Shown in pieces: positions 25,448 through 33,626 of a stretch of DNA of 64,000 bases (position 1 is the stretch's first letter; every line of letters begins with the position of its first letter). Under the pieces are notes generated by a model, which saw nothing but the letters and a program-made list of their open reading frames with translations, ran no database searches and was not told the DNA's origin. Both the position numbers and the translations under genes were made by a program. This stretch comes from Bog-159 sp963709155 (GTDB lineage: Bacteria; Acidobacteriota; Terriglobia; Bryobacterales; Bryobacteraceae). The stretch spans positions 248,001 to 312,000 of the forward strand of contig CAVPVD010000006.1 in the NCBI GenBank assembly GCA_963709155.1. Reading direction: 5' to 3'.

Positions 25448-27052
25448 ATGCTCTTCAGAATCGTCGGTTGGATCACCCTGGCGGCCATCTGCCGGGCCGC
25501 GCAGCCTGTTCAGTTGATTCCGCAGCCGCAGAAGCTCCGCACTTTCTACGCGATCGGCGACCCGCACGTGCCGGACGCCTTGCAAAAGCCGGCGCCGCCG
25601 TTGCCGGTCGGAGACATCACCGCAATGGCCGTAGCTTCCGACTGCGCAGTCTGGTACGGCACGCCGCGCGGCCTGGTGCGTGTGGATCCGTTGGCTGCCG
25701 CGGCCGATCGCCACCAGTATTTCGCCGGAAAGCGTTACTTGCCGGACGACCGCGTGCTGCAGCTCTTCGCGGACCCATCCGCCGGCATGTGGGTTCGTAC
25801 CGAAACCGGTGTCTCGCATATCGAACTGCGGGTGATGACGTTGGCGGCTAAAGCCGCGCTCTTTGAAAAGAGGGTGCATGAGCGCCACGATCGTCACGGG
25901 TTAGTAGCTTCCTCCAGCCTCGCTACCGCCGGCGACGTGACTACGAATCAGACCCGCGACGATGACAACGACGGTCTATGGACTTCCATGTACGCCGCCG
26001 CTGAGTGCTTTCGCTACGCCGTAACGAAGTCGCCTGACGCCCTCGCCAACGCCCGAAAATCTACCGGGGCCGTTCTGTTCCTCGAAGAGGTCGCCGGCAA
26101 ACGAGGTTTCCCGGCCCGTTCGTACATCCGCAAAGGCGAGCCGATGCCGCGGGATGGCCAGTGGCATTGGACCGAAGACGGCCAATACTACTGGAAAGGG
26201 GACACCAGTTCGGATGAAATCGTGGGCCATTTCTTTCTGTATAGTGTGGCCACCGATCTGCTGCCCGATGCGGATCTGAAGCAGCGCATCGCCGCGACCA
26301 CCACCCGCATCATGAATCACATTCTCGATCATGGCTACTACCTGATCGACGCGACCGGCAAGCCCACCACCTGGGGCCGCTGGTCGCCGGATTACTTTCG
26401 CGAGAACCCTGGGGACAGCCCGTTGAACAGCATGGAGCTGCTCAGTTTCCTGAAGACCGCGGCCCATATCACCGGGAACCCGAGGTACGGGAAGGAATAC
26501 CAGAAAGCGGCGCTCCAGATGGGTTATGCCAAGCTCGCCACCCGCTACAAGGAACTGCGCGACGAGATCAACTATTCCGATGAGGAATTGGCCATGCTGG
26601 CGTTCTACGGACTCTTCCGTTATGAAAAAGACGAGGACCTGCTGAGCCGCTATTACCGTCCTGCGATAGACGCCTGGTGGGAAAACATCGTGCGCGAGGA
26701 CAACCCGCTGTGGGCTTTCATCTACGCCACGGGACGCCCCCACGCCTCTCTCGACTTGGCCGCCGCCGCGCGCACCCTGTACCGCATGCCGATCGACACG
26801 ATCGAATGGACGGTGAAGAACTCCGGCCGGAACGACGTCGTGATGGCAGCCGGCCTGGACCGATCCGGGCGTCCGCAAGCCTTGACCCTGCTGCCCCGCG
26901 ATGAATTGCCGGTCGCCAAGTGGAATTCAAATCCGTTCGACGTGGATGGCGGCTCCGGTGGACGATCGGAAGACGACGGCGCCGCCTTCCTTTTGCCCTA
27001 CTGGATGGGCCGCTATTATGGGTTCCTCTTACAGGAAGCCGGCATCAAATAG
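25448..27052 (+). CDS. Exported protein, predicted alpha/alpha-barrel, unknown function
   Basis: 534 residues with a leader (MLFRIVGWITLAAICRAAQP). Residues 50-125 resemble a propeller-type segment (VWYGTPRGLVRVDPL, VRTETGVSHIE), as in two-component-regulator propellers. The rest has helical repeats (DDNDGLWTSMYAAAECFRYA, NSMELLSFLKTAAHITGNPR, SDEELAMLAFYGLFRYE), suggesting an alpha/alpha toroid like those in glycan hydrolases and lyases. No catalytic pair could be assigned. It lies between GH2 and GH29/GH39 genes, so glycan metabolism is likely but inferred. Its 3' end overlaps the convergent FAH-family gene by 8 bases. Confidence 0.65.
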   Translation: MLFRIVGWITLAAICRAAQPVQLIPQPQKLRTFYAIGDPHVPDALQKPAPPLPVGDITAMAVASDCAVWYGTPRGLVRVDPLAAAADRHQYFAGKRYLPDDRVLQLFADPSAGMWVRTETGVSHIELRVMTLAAKAALFEKRVHERHDRHGLVASSSLATAGDVTTNQTRDDDNDGLWTSMYAAAECFRYAVTKSPDALANARKSTGAVLFLEEVAGKRGFPARSYIRKGEPMPRDGQWHWTEDGQYYWKGDTSSDEIVGHFFLYSVATDLLPDADLKQRIAATTTRIMNHILDHGYYLIDATGKPTTWGRWSPDYFRENPGDSPLNSMELLSFLKTAAHITGNPRYGKEYQKAALQMGYAKLATRYKELRDEINYSDEELAMLAFYGLFRYEKDEDLLSRYYRPAIDAWWENIVREDNPLWAFIYATGRPHASLDLAAAARTLYRMPIDTIEWTVKNSGRNDVVMAAGLDRSGRPQALTLLPRDELPVAKWNSNPFDVDGGSGGRSEDDGAAFLLPYWMGRYYGFLLQEAGIK

Positions 27053-28037
27053 GTCGAACCGCCACCACGCCGGGCTTCGATGGTAAGCGGGAAAGTGGAT
27101 TTCGCAGGGCGCGGCCAAAGCCGGCGAAGCGCACCTGCATCACGTCGCCGTCTTCCAGGCGGATGCCGTCTCCGAAGCTGAACGCGTCCGCGCCGAAGAA
27201 GTGAATATGCAGGTCGCCCGGCCGGCGATGGAACGCAAACTTGAAATGATTATGTTCGATGTTCGCCAGGCTGTGGCACATGGCGTCCTCGCCGGTCCGA
27301 ATCTCCCGCGACCACAGAACCTGCTCGCCGCGTTCGACCGATACCTCTCCCGGCACCAGATCGAAATTGCTACCCACCACCAGTTCCGGGCCGATGGCGC
27401 AGTTGCGCAGTTTCGAGGCCGCCAGATACAGATAATTCTTGCGCTCCAGCACGTGATCGGAAAACTCGTTGCCCACCGTGAATCCGATGCGCCGCGGCGC
27501 GCCCTCCGCATCGATCACGTACACGCCCGCCACTTCCGGCTCCTCCCCGCCGTCCTCCGCGAATTCCGGAACTGTCAGCGGCTCGTTATGCGCGCGCAGC
27601 ACTGTGCCGCATCCCTTATAAAACCACTCGGGCGCGGTCCCTGCGTTGCCGGGCGCGGGTTTGCCGCCGGCGACTCCCGATTGATACATACGCGTGCTGT
27701 CGGTAACAGCCTGCGCGGCCGCATGCATGGCATCCCGATTCTGGGCGCTGGCTTTGTGCGTCAGCCCCGTTCCGCTCACCAGGCATCGCGCGGGTTCGGA
27801 GGGGACGTCGGCCGACGGACAAATCCGCCACTCCGACTTGCCCGCGTACACCTCGTCGTAGTCGAGGAATTCGTGCGATCTCCGCCGATCGATGCCCTCC
27901 GGGAGGGAAACTCTTTCCTTCAGACATTCCGACGCCAGTTCATAAACCGAGCGGCAGCCTTCCAGCAGCCGCAGTTGAGGCTCGTCAACCAGCGCCACGC
28001 GCCGTTCGCCCGGCCCCGCTAACTGTACCAGTCTCAT
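27045..28037 (-). CDS. AraD1/GguC-type fumarylacetoacetate-hydrolase-family protein
   Basis: 330 residues, MRLVQLAGPGERRVALV at the start as in the GguC/AraD1 group. The FAH fold is supported by CLVSGTGLTHKASAQNRD, PEWFYKGCGTVLRAH, FTVGNEFSDHVLERKNYLYL and the terminal VMQVRFAGFGRALRNPL. Members act as dehydratases or hydrolases on keto-deoxy pentonates, for example in oxidative arabinose degradation. It is the last gene of the GH29-GH39 operon; its ATG follows the GH39 stop with no gap (TAAATG). A role on the released pentose is a reasonable inference. Confidence 0.8.
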   Translation of the reverse strand: MRLVQLAGPGERRVALVDEPQLRLLEGCRSVYELASECLKERVSLPEGIDRRRSHEFLDYDEVYAGKSEWRICPSADVPSEPARCLVSGTGLTHKASAQNRDAMHAAAQAVTDSTRMYQSGVAGGKPAPGNAGTAPEWFYKGCGTVLRAHNEPLTVPEFAEDGGEEPEVAGVYVIDAEGAPRRIGFTVGNEFSDHVLERKNYLYLAASKLRNCAIGPELVVGSNFDLVPGEVSVERGEQVLWSREIRTGEDAMCHSLANIEHNHFKFAFHRRPGDLHIHFFGADAFSFGDGIRLEDGDVMQVRFAGFGRALRNPLSRLPSKPGVVAVRPI

Positions 28038-29717
28038 TTACCAGCTCAGCTCCATCAGAGAGACGCCCTGGCGCGGGAGCATAAACTCAAGCTTCGCCGC
28101 GGCGCCGCGCAAATCCATCCACCGCGGAGATTCCGCGAGTTGCAACTGCCCGGCCGCTTCCAGGCCGGCATACTGCTCAGGCGTCGGATGCTGCGGAGAT
28201 CCCATAGCCTTCCATACCGTCCAGGAGTTGCTATGACTTTCGTCGATTCGATAATGTCGAACCACGCCGCGCATCGCCGTGCCTGGAATTCCCGCGATCT
28301 CCAACCGCACCCTGGCCTCCGCCGCGGGCACATCGTCGTCATGATAATTCCATGTCAGAACGGAGATTCCCCGCTCCGAACGAACGGCCAGCGCGTCTAT
28401 GTCCGGACGGCCACGCACGCCATCGGCGAGCATGGTCTCCAGTGGCGTGCGGCTGTTGCTCTCCGCCTGCACGCGCGCGCCGCGCATCAATCCCGCCATC
28501 CGGAACAGGTTCAACACCGGCTTATCGATGCCATTCGTCGCCAGCGTCCGGAAGCCGTCGAAGTAAGGCTGATCCTCGAACTCGAAGGCCCAGGTCAGCA
28601 TCCCCTCGATGTTCGTCCGCCGCCGTTCCGACAGTTCCAAAACGTTCTTCATCATCGCCGCCGTGTACGACGCGTATAGCGCGCCGTTGCGGTAGGCATT
28701 TTGCGGATAAACGCGCGCCGGGCACGCCGCGCAGCCTTCCGGGTCGGACTCGCTCAGCACGATCGGCAGAGCCGCGAATTTCGGAAATTCGCGGACGATG
28801 GCGAACCCGTTATCCACATCCTGGGCGTTCCGCGAGATCCCCATCCGCACGCGGCCATCCACCAGCGTAGGACGGCCTTTGGCGTGATACGTGACGAAGT
28901 CCAGCGCCGCACCCGTTCCACCGGTTGCGGAGTTGCTGCCGCGGTCGCAATGCCGCAGGAATTGGCGTAGGAAGGCCGCCGCCTTCGCGCTGGATGGGCC
29001 GGTGGTGGCCGGTCCGCCCACTCTCGCCTTTGGAAGCACGCGCTTCACGGCCGCAGCGGCGTAGTCGTATAGCTTGTCATACTCTTCCGGCGTTCCGTGC
29101 CAATACGAGATATCCGGCTCGTTCCAGACTTCCCAATACCATGACTCCACTTCGTCTTTCCCGTACTTGTCCACGCAGTGCTTCACCCACTGGTAAACCA
29201 ACTCGCCCCATTTGCCATAATCCTTCGGGGGAAAAGACCATCCTATCGAATAGTCGCGGTTCTCGGCTCCCGGAATCCAGGTCGGACGATAGGGCTCCGG
29301 CCGCGATGAAAGCGCTTCCGGCATGAAGCCGATCTCGACGAACGGCCTGGCGCCCGCCTGCAAATACGTGTCGAAGATCCGGTCCGTGAGAGTCCAGTCG
29401 TAGACCGGCCTTCCCGACGCGTCTTCCGTGTACGCATTTGTGGACCCCCACTTCAACCCCGGCGTTCCATCTCCAGTGGCCAGCATGAAGTGCGTGCGTA
29501 TGTACACGGGCGATGCGCTTATGGCCGCCAACTCGCCCACCAGCTTGCGCCCGTTCCGCGTGTACGTGAAGTTGGGCTCGTCGTAGCCGAAATAGGCGTA
29601 AATCGGCTTGAAGGGGCCGACCGTCGCGCCCGCATCGACGCGGATCGTCACGGCGTCCTGCGACAGGCCCGCAGCCGCGAACAGCAGAGGCAAAAGTAGC
29701 GGTATGCCGGTTCGCAT
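28038..29717 (-). CDS. GH39-like beta-xylosidase-type glycoside hydrolase, exported
   Basis: 559 residues from the ATG at 29717, which overlaps the GH29 stop (TGATG); the longer frame is a shadow. The leader is MRTGIPLLLPLLFAAAGLSQ. GH39 landmarks are YAYFGYDEPN, PVYIRTHFML, RPFVEIGFMPEALSS, the acid/base in WYWEVWNEPDISYWHGT and the nucleophile in LPIVLSESDPEGC. A beta-sandwich tail with ISVLTWNYHDDD follows. GH39 includes beta-xylosidases, alpha-L-iduronidases and others; specificity is not certain. It acts in the periplasm with the fucosidase encoded just upstream. Confidence 0.88.
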   Translation of the reverse strand: MRTGIPLLLPLLFAAAGLSQDAVTIRVDAGATVGPFKPIYAYFGYDEPNFTYTRNGRKLVGELAAISASPVYIRTHFMLATGDGTPGLKWGSTNAYTEDASGRPVYDWTLTDRIFDTYLQAGARPFVEIGFMPEALSSRPEPYRPTWIPGAENRDYSIGWSFPPKDYGKWGELVYQWVKHCVDKYGKDEVESWYWEVWNEPDISYWHGTPEEYDKLYDYAAAAVKRVLPKARVGGPATTGPSSAKAAAFLRQFLRHCDRGSNSATGGTGAALDFVTYHAKGRPTLVDGRVRMGISRNAQDVDNGFAIVREFPKFAALPIVLSESDPEGCAACPARVYPQNAYRNGALYASYTAAMMKNVLELSERRRTNIEGMLTWAFEFEDQPYFDGFRTLATNGIDKPVLNLFRMAGLMRGARVQAESNSRTPLETMLADGVRGRPDIDALAVRSERGISVLTWNYHDDDVPAAEARVRLEIAGIPGTAMRGVVRHYRIDESHSNSWTVWKAMGSPQHPTPEQYAGLEAAGQLQLAESPRWMDLRGAAAKLEFMLPRQGVSLMELSW

Positions 29718-31186
29718 CAGCGGCTCAACTTCAGCACCCAGGCGGGCTGCCCCAGCAGATCCTCCGGCAGGTCCGGCAGATCGACGGTTACCGTACCGGA
29801 GCCGGTTTTGAAACCAAGCGGGGCAGCCGCGCCGAGCAGGCTCACCGACTTCGGTTTTGCGCCGTCGTAGCCATTCACCGTGAACTGCCGGCCCGGCCAA
29901 CGCGGCAGGATCGCGTACAGATCGCCGCCCTTCGAGGTGAAGAACGCTTCGATGGAAGCCCTGCCGCCCTCTGGTTTGCCGGCCAGTTTAGCCACATCGT
30001 AATCGGCGTTGAACTCCGCGTTGTAGTTGATTTTCGGCACTTCTCCGGGGCCCCACTGGCGGGTAGCCTTCCACGGCTTTGTACCGTAGATCGCCTCGCC
30101 GTTCACCTTCAGCCATGCGCCGATCTGGAGCAGGCGCTCCTCCATGATCACCGGGATGGTGCCGTCGGCGGCGGGACCGATGTCCAGCAGCAGATTGCCG
30201 CCGCGGCTCACGATATCCGCCAACAGAATCACCAGTTCGTGGCCGGTGTGATAGTGCTCCAGACGTTCGGCGCGATTATAGCCGTAAGAGAAGCCCATGC
30301 CCCGGCTCTCTTCCCAGGGATGGTCCATCCCGCTCATACCCGGCGTGTATTCGGTCGTCCAGTAGCCGCCGTGCTTGTGGCGCGTGTCCTTGCCCCAGCG
30401 GTCGTTCACCACCACATCTTCCTTCACGGGCGAATCGTTGAACAGCCACGCCAGCATCTCGGGACTGCGCCACTCGCTCGAAGCCATATCCCATTCGCCG
30501 TCGCTGAAGATGATGGACGGCTGGTAGCGCGTCACCACATCTTTGAACTGCGGCATCATGTGCTCGGCCACGTAGCGAGTCTTATCGGAAAGATACAACG
30601 GGTTGTACCACTCGTACAGCGAATAATAGATGCCCATGCGAAGGCCTTTGGCGCGCACGGCGCTGGTCAGGTCGCCGAGCAGGTCGCGCTTGGGTCCGAT
30701 CTCGACGGCATTCCAGGGCCGTCCCCAGGTCTTGGAGGCTTCCTGGCTGGGCCATAGCGCAAAGCCTTCATGATGCTTCGAGGTCAGCACCACGTACTTC
30801 GCGCCGGAGCGCGTGAAGACATCCGCCCAATGACCCGGATCGAACAATTCCGCGCGGAACCGCGGCGCGAAGTTCCGGTAATCGTATTCGGTGCCGAACA
30901 TGCTCTTGTGGTAATCCCAGGACCCCGCGTCAACCGGGCCGGCGCCCGCCTTTTGGCCTTCGGTGATGGCGTGCCAGTACCATTCGGCATACGCCAGTTT
31001 GCCGGGCAGCACCGGCGCATAAGAGGGCACCGAATAAACACCCCAGTGGATGAAGATCCCGAACTTCGCATCGGCGAACCATGCCGGTGTCGAACGCCGG
31101 TCCAACGATTCCCAGTTGGGTTGGTAGGTCTGCGCTCCGGCGCAGGTCGTATAGAGAAGGGCAAGGGAGAAGAGAGTCTTGAGCAT
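29717..31186 (-). CDS. GH29 alpha-L-fucosidase, exported
   Basis: 489 residues from ATG 31186, chosen for the signal peptide MLKTLFSLALLYTTCAGAQ. GH29 motifs are WFADAKFGIFIHWGVYSVPS, YVVLTSKHHEGFALWPS, LGDLTSAVRAKGLRMGIYYS and IIFSDGEWDMASSEW, which carries the catalytic nucleophile Asp. NLLLDIGPAADGTIP follows. The enzyme removes alpha-L-fucose from plant or animal glycans. It is first in a three-gene operon with GH39 and an FAH-family enzyme. Upstream it diverges from the dipeptidase gene. Confidence 0.92.
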   Translation of the reverse strand: MLKTLFSLALLYTTCAGAQTYQPNWESLDRRSTPAWFADAKFGIFIHWGVYSVPSYAPVLPGKLAYAEWYWHAITEGQKAGAGPVDAGSWDYHKSMFGTEYDYRNFAPRFRAELFDPGHWADVFTRSGAKYVVLTSKHHEGFALWPSQEASKTWGRPWNAVEIGPKRDLLGDLTSAVRAKGLRMGIYYSLYEWYNPLYLSDKTRYVAEHMMPQFKDVVTRYQPSIIFSDGEWDMASSEWRSPEMLAWLFNDSPVKEDVVVNDRWGKDTRHKHGGYWTTEYTPGMSGMDHPWEESRGMGFSYGYNRAERLEHYHTGHELVILLADIVSRGGNLLLDIGPAADGTIPVIMEERLLQIGAWLKVNGEAIYGTKPWKATRQWGPGEVPKINYNAEFNADYDVAKLAGKPEGGRASIEAFFTSKGGDLYAILPRWPGRQFTVNGYDGAKPKSVSLLGAAAPLGFKTGSGTVTVDLPDLPEDLLGQPAWVLKLSR

Positions 31187-31256
31187 CTCGGAGGCTAATT
31201 CTATCCCAAATTGGCCGCCCGGCAGTACGATGGAAGGTTGTACCACCCGAAAATCT

Positions 31257-32705
31257 ATGGAAACCTCGCTTGAGAATCTGGAACCGACGTCCTTGTGGAG
31301 ACATTTCGCGGCGCTCTCGGCCATCCCGCGCGCTTCGACGAAAGAGGCTGCGGCCCGCGCCTATGTCCTGGCCCAGGCCGAGCAGCTCGGTCTTGAGGCC
31401 ATTCAAGACGGTGTCGGAAACGTGGTGATCCGCAAACCCGCGCGCCCCGGCCGTGAGGGCGCCATCAGTGCGGCCCTGCAAGGCCACCTGGACATGGTGT
31501 GCGAAAAGAACGAAGATACCGCCCATGATTTCGACAGCGATCCCATCCGGCTGATCCGGGATGGCGATTGGTTGAAGGCGGACGGCACCACGCTGGGCGC
31601 CGACAACGGTGTCGGCGTGGCCGCGGCCCTCGCGGTAATGGAAAGTCAAGACGTCGCCCATGGCCCGTTAGAGTTTGTCTTTACGATAGACGAGGAGAGC
31701 GGCCTGACCGGCGCCTCGGACTTCCCCGAGGGCCTGCTGAAGTCCCAATACTTCCTGAACCTCGACGGCGAAGAGGAAGGCACGCTCTGTATCGGCTGCG
31801 CGGGCGGACTGAACACCGTCGCGCGCCGCAAAGTGCAACGCCGGCCCACGATTTCCGGGAACGGTTGGCGCCTGCGGGTCTCAGGGCTGCAAGGCGGCCA
31901 CTCGGGCTTGGATATCAACCGGGGACGCGGTAACGCCGTGCGCATTCTCGGCCGCTTGCTCGAAATCCTGATGGACCGCCTGCCGCTCGCCGTGGCCGAT
32001 ATGCAGGGCGGCAGTAAACGCAATGCCATCCCGCGCGAAGCCTCCGCGACCGTAGTGCTCGACGCCGGCCGTGAGGGGGAGCTCAGGTCGCTCACCGCGA
32101 CCGTGGAAGGCCAGATCCGATCCGAACTCGGCGGTTTCGATCCAGGCTTGAAGATTGCGGTGGAAGGCGTGGCGCGGCCGGACCAAATCCTGGAAGACGC
32201 GGACGCCAGACTAATTGCGGGGCTGCTGGCCAGCCTGCACCACGGCGTCCTGGCGATGAGTCCGGATGTTCCGGGCCTGGTCCAGACATCCACGAATCTG
32301 GCCACGGTATCGGCCCAAGGCGAAGGGGTCGAGATCGAGACCAGCCAGCGCAGCGCCATCGAGAGCAGCAAACAGGCCGCCGGACGCATGATCACCACCA
32401 TGCTCCGGCTGGCGGGTTTCGAGGTGGAGCACGCCGGCGGTTATCCTGGCTGGAAGCCCGAGCCAGCCAGCGATATCGTCCGTAAGACGCGGCAGGCACA
32501 CCTGGAGATCCTCGGCAAGACGCCCGAACTGGTCGCCATGCACGCCGGCCTGGAGTGCGGCGTAATCGGCGAGAAACATCCGGGTATGCAGAAGATCTCT
32601 TTCGGGCCGCATATCGTGGATGTACACAGCCCCAGCGAACGGCTGAAGATCTCTTCGGTTGCGCCGTTTTACGCGCTGCTGACGGGGCTGCTCGAGCGTC
32701 TCTGA
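31257..32705 (+). CDS. pepD: PepD-type M20 aminoacyl-histidine dipeptidase
   Basis: 482 residues, typical of PepD. The ATG at 31257 is preferred over the frame start at 31179, which overlaps the divergent gene. Metal ligands and catalytic residues are in LQGHLDMVCEK, TTLGADNGVGVA, VFTIDEESGLTGA and the C-terminal HAGLECGVIGEKHPGM. SGLQGGHSGLDINRGRGNA belongs to the lid/dimer domain and VDVHSPSERL is the terminal zinc region. It hydrolyses Xaa-His and other dipeptides in the cytoplasm. It is a single gene with no operon partner. Confidence 0.92.
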   Translation: METSLENLEPTSLWRHFAALSAIPRASTKEAAARAYVLAQAEQLGLEAIQDGVGNVVIRKPARPGREGAISAALQGHLDMVCEKNEDTAHDFDSDPIRLIRDGDWLKADGTTLGADNGVGVAAALAVMESQDVAHGPLEFVFTIDEESGLTGASDFPEGLLKSQYFLNLDGEEEGTLCIGCAGGLNTVARRKVQRRPTISGNGWRLRVSGLQGGHSGLDINRGRGNAVRILGRLLEILMDRLPLAVADMQGGSKRNAIPREASATVVLDAGREGELRSLTATVEGQIRSELGGFDPGLKIAVEGVARPDQILEDADARLIAGLLASLHHGVLAMSPDVPGLVQTSTNLATVSAQGEGVEIETSQRSAIESSKQAAGRMITTMLRLAGFEVEHAGGYPGWKPEPASDIVRKTRQAHLEILGKTPELVAMHAGLECGVIGEKHPGMQKISFGPHIVDVHSPSERLKISSVAPFYALLTGLLERL

Positions 32706-32739
32706 TTCGTCTGGAGCGGGGATCCAAACCCTCGGCCCG

Positions 32740-32882
32740 AACAGTATAGTAGCCCGATGGTGTATACATAACGTTATTTTTAAACAATGTTAAATAGTTT
32801 ATATACATATACTTGCATAGTAATGTATCCCTAGCCATAATACTTTCAACACTTGACAATTTGGGTTCGTTTGGCCTAAACT
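32740..32882 (+). promoter_or_regulatory. AT-rich leader with a consensus-like promoter
   Basis: 32757-32850 is strikingly AT-rich for this replicon. TTGACA at 32853-32858 and TAAACT at 32877-32882 (18-base spacer) form a near-consensus promoter about 31 bases before the ATG at 32914. Confidence 0.55.
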
Positions 32883-32913
32883 CTACAGAATTGACGGCCA
32901 GGAGCTTTCGCCA

Positions 32914-33387
32914 ATGCACCCCAGTTCAGTGATTACGCCCAGCCCGCTCGGCTCCCCGGAAAACGTGCAGATACCCACGACGTTGCTCGAAGCCATGCGC
33001 TTCTACCGCGATCCGGATGTGGCCGCCCGAACGCTGGCCGCAGCCCGTTGGGGCGACGCTACCGAATGCCTGCATTGCCACTCCCGGGAGCAGCATTGGT
33101 ATATTTCCACTCGCCGCATCTGGAAATGCCGCGCTTGCCGGAAGCAGTTCTCGCCCAAAGCGGGCACTATCTTCGAGGACTCGCCAATTCACCTCGACCG
33201 GTGGCTGATTGCCATCTGGATGGTGGCAAACAGCGAGCATCGTGTCAGTTCGTACAAGTTGAACCGGATTGTCGGGGTCACGCAGACGACTGCCCAGTTC
33301 ATGCTGCGGCGGATCCGGCTGGCGGTCCAGAGCGTACATTCCAAGGGCGAGACTATTCCGGCGTTTGAAGCTACCGACGCGCAATGA
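32914..33387 (+). CDS. IS1595-type zinc-ribbon protein without DDE domain
   Basis: 157 residues. TECLHCHSREQHWYI and IWKCRACRKQFSPKAGTIF give the CxxC/CxxC zinc ribbon (Zn_Tnp_IS1595). LDRWLIAIWMVANSEHRVSS then KLNRIVGVTQTTAQFMLRRI is the helical DNA-binding segment that precedes the DDE domain in IS1595/ISXO2 transposases. The protein ends 23 residues later, so the catalytic domain is missing. AGGAG precedes the ATG and a strong promoter is present, so it may be expressed. Its stop overlaps the next ATG (ATGA). It is either a truncated transposase or a domesticated DNA-binding protein. Confidence 0.75.
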   Translation: MHPSSVITPSPLGSPENVQIPTTLLEAMRFYRDPDVAARTLAAARWGDATECLHCHSREQHWYISTRRIWKCRACRKQFSPKAGTIFEDSPIHLDRWLIAIWMVANSEHRVSSYKLNRIVGVTQTTAQFMLRRIRLAVQSVHSKGETIPAFEATDAQ

Positions 33388-33563
33388 CGGATCCCAAGGA
33401 AGCCAATCCGGCGGAGCCGAAGCCGAGTCAGTACCTGCGATTCATCCGGCTGCTCCACGACATCGCGGCCGTGCCCAAGGCCGCCATCTATGAGTTGGAC
33501 CCGAAGCTCAGACCCAAGCCGCGGCCGATTTCTAGCGAGACGGAGAAGGACGAGAATCGCTAA
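33384..33563 (+). CDS. 59-residue partner of the zinc-ribbon protein
   Basis: A short frame starting at the ATGA overlap, reading MTDPKEANPAEPKPSQYLRF and then IRLLHDIAAVPKAAIYELD and a lysine/proline-rich tail. The central helix is followed by a basic, disordered end. It has no recognised family. Translational coupling to the zinc-ribbon gene and absence of a separate ribosome site support it as a real gene of the same unit. Function unknown. Confidence 0.55.
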   Translation: MTDPKEANPAEPKPSQYLRFIRLLHDIAAVPKAAIYELDPKLRPKPRPISSETEKDENR

Positions 33564-33626
33564 ACGGTTGCACCCATCGACGCTACCGGCGTAACATACT
33601 CCTTGGAATCCTGAAAAGGAACAACT

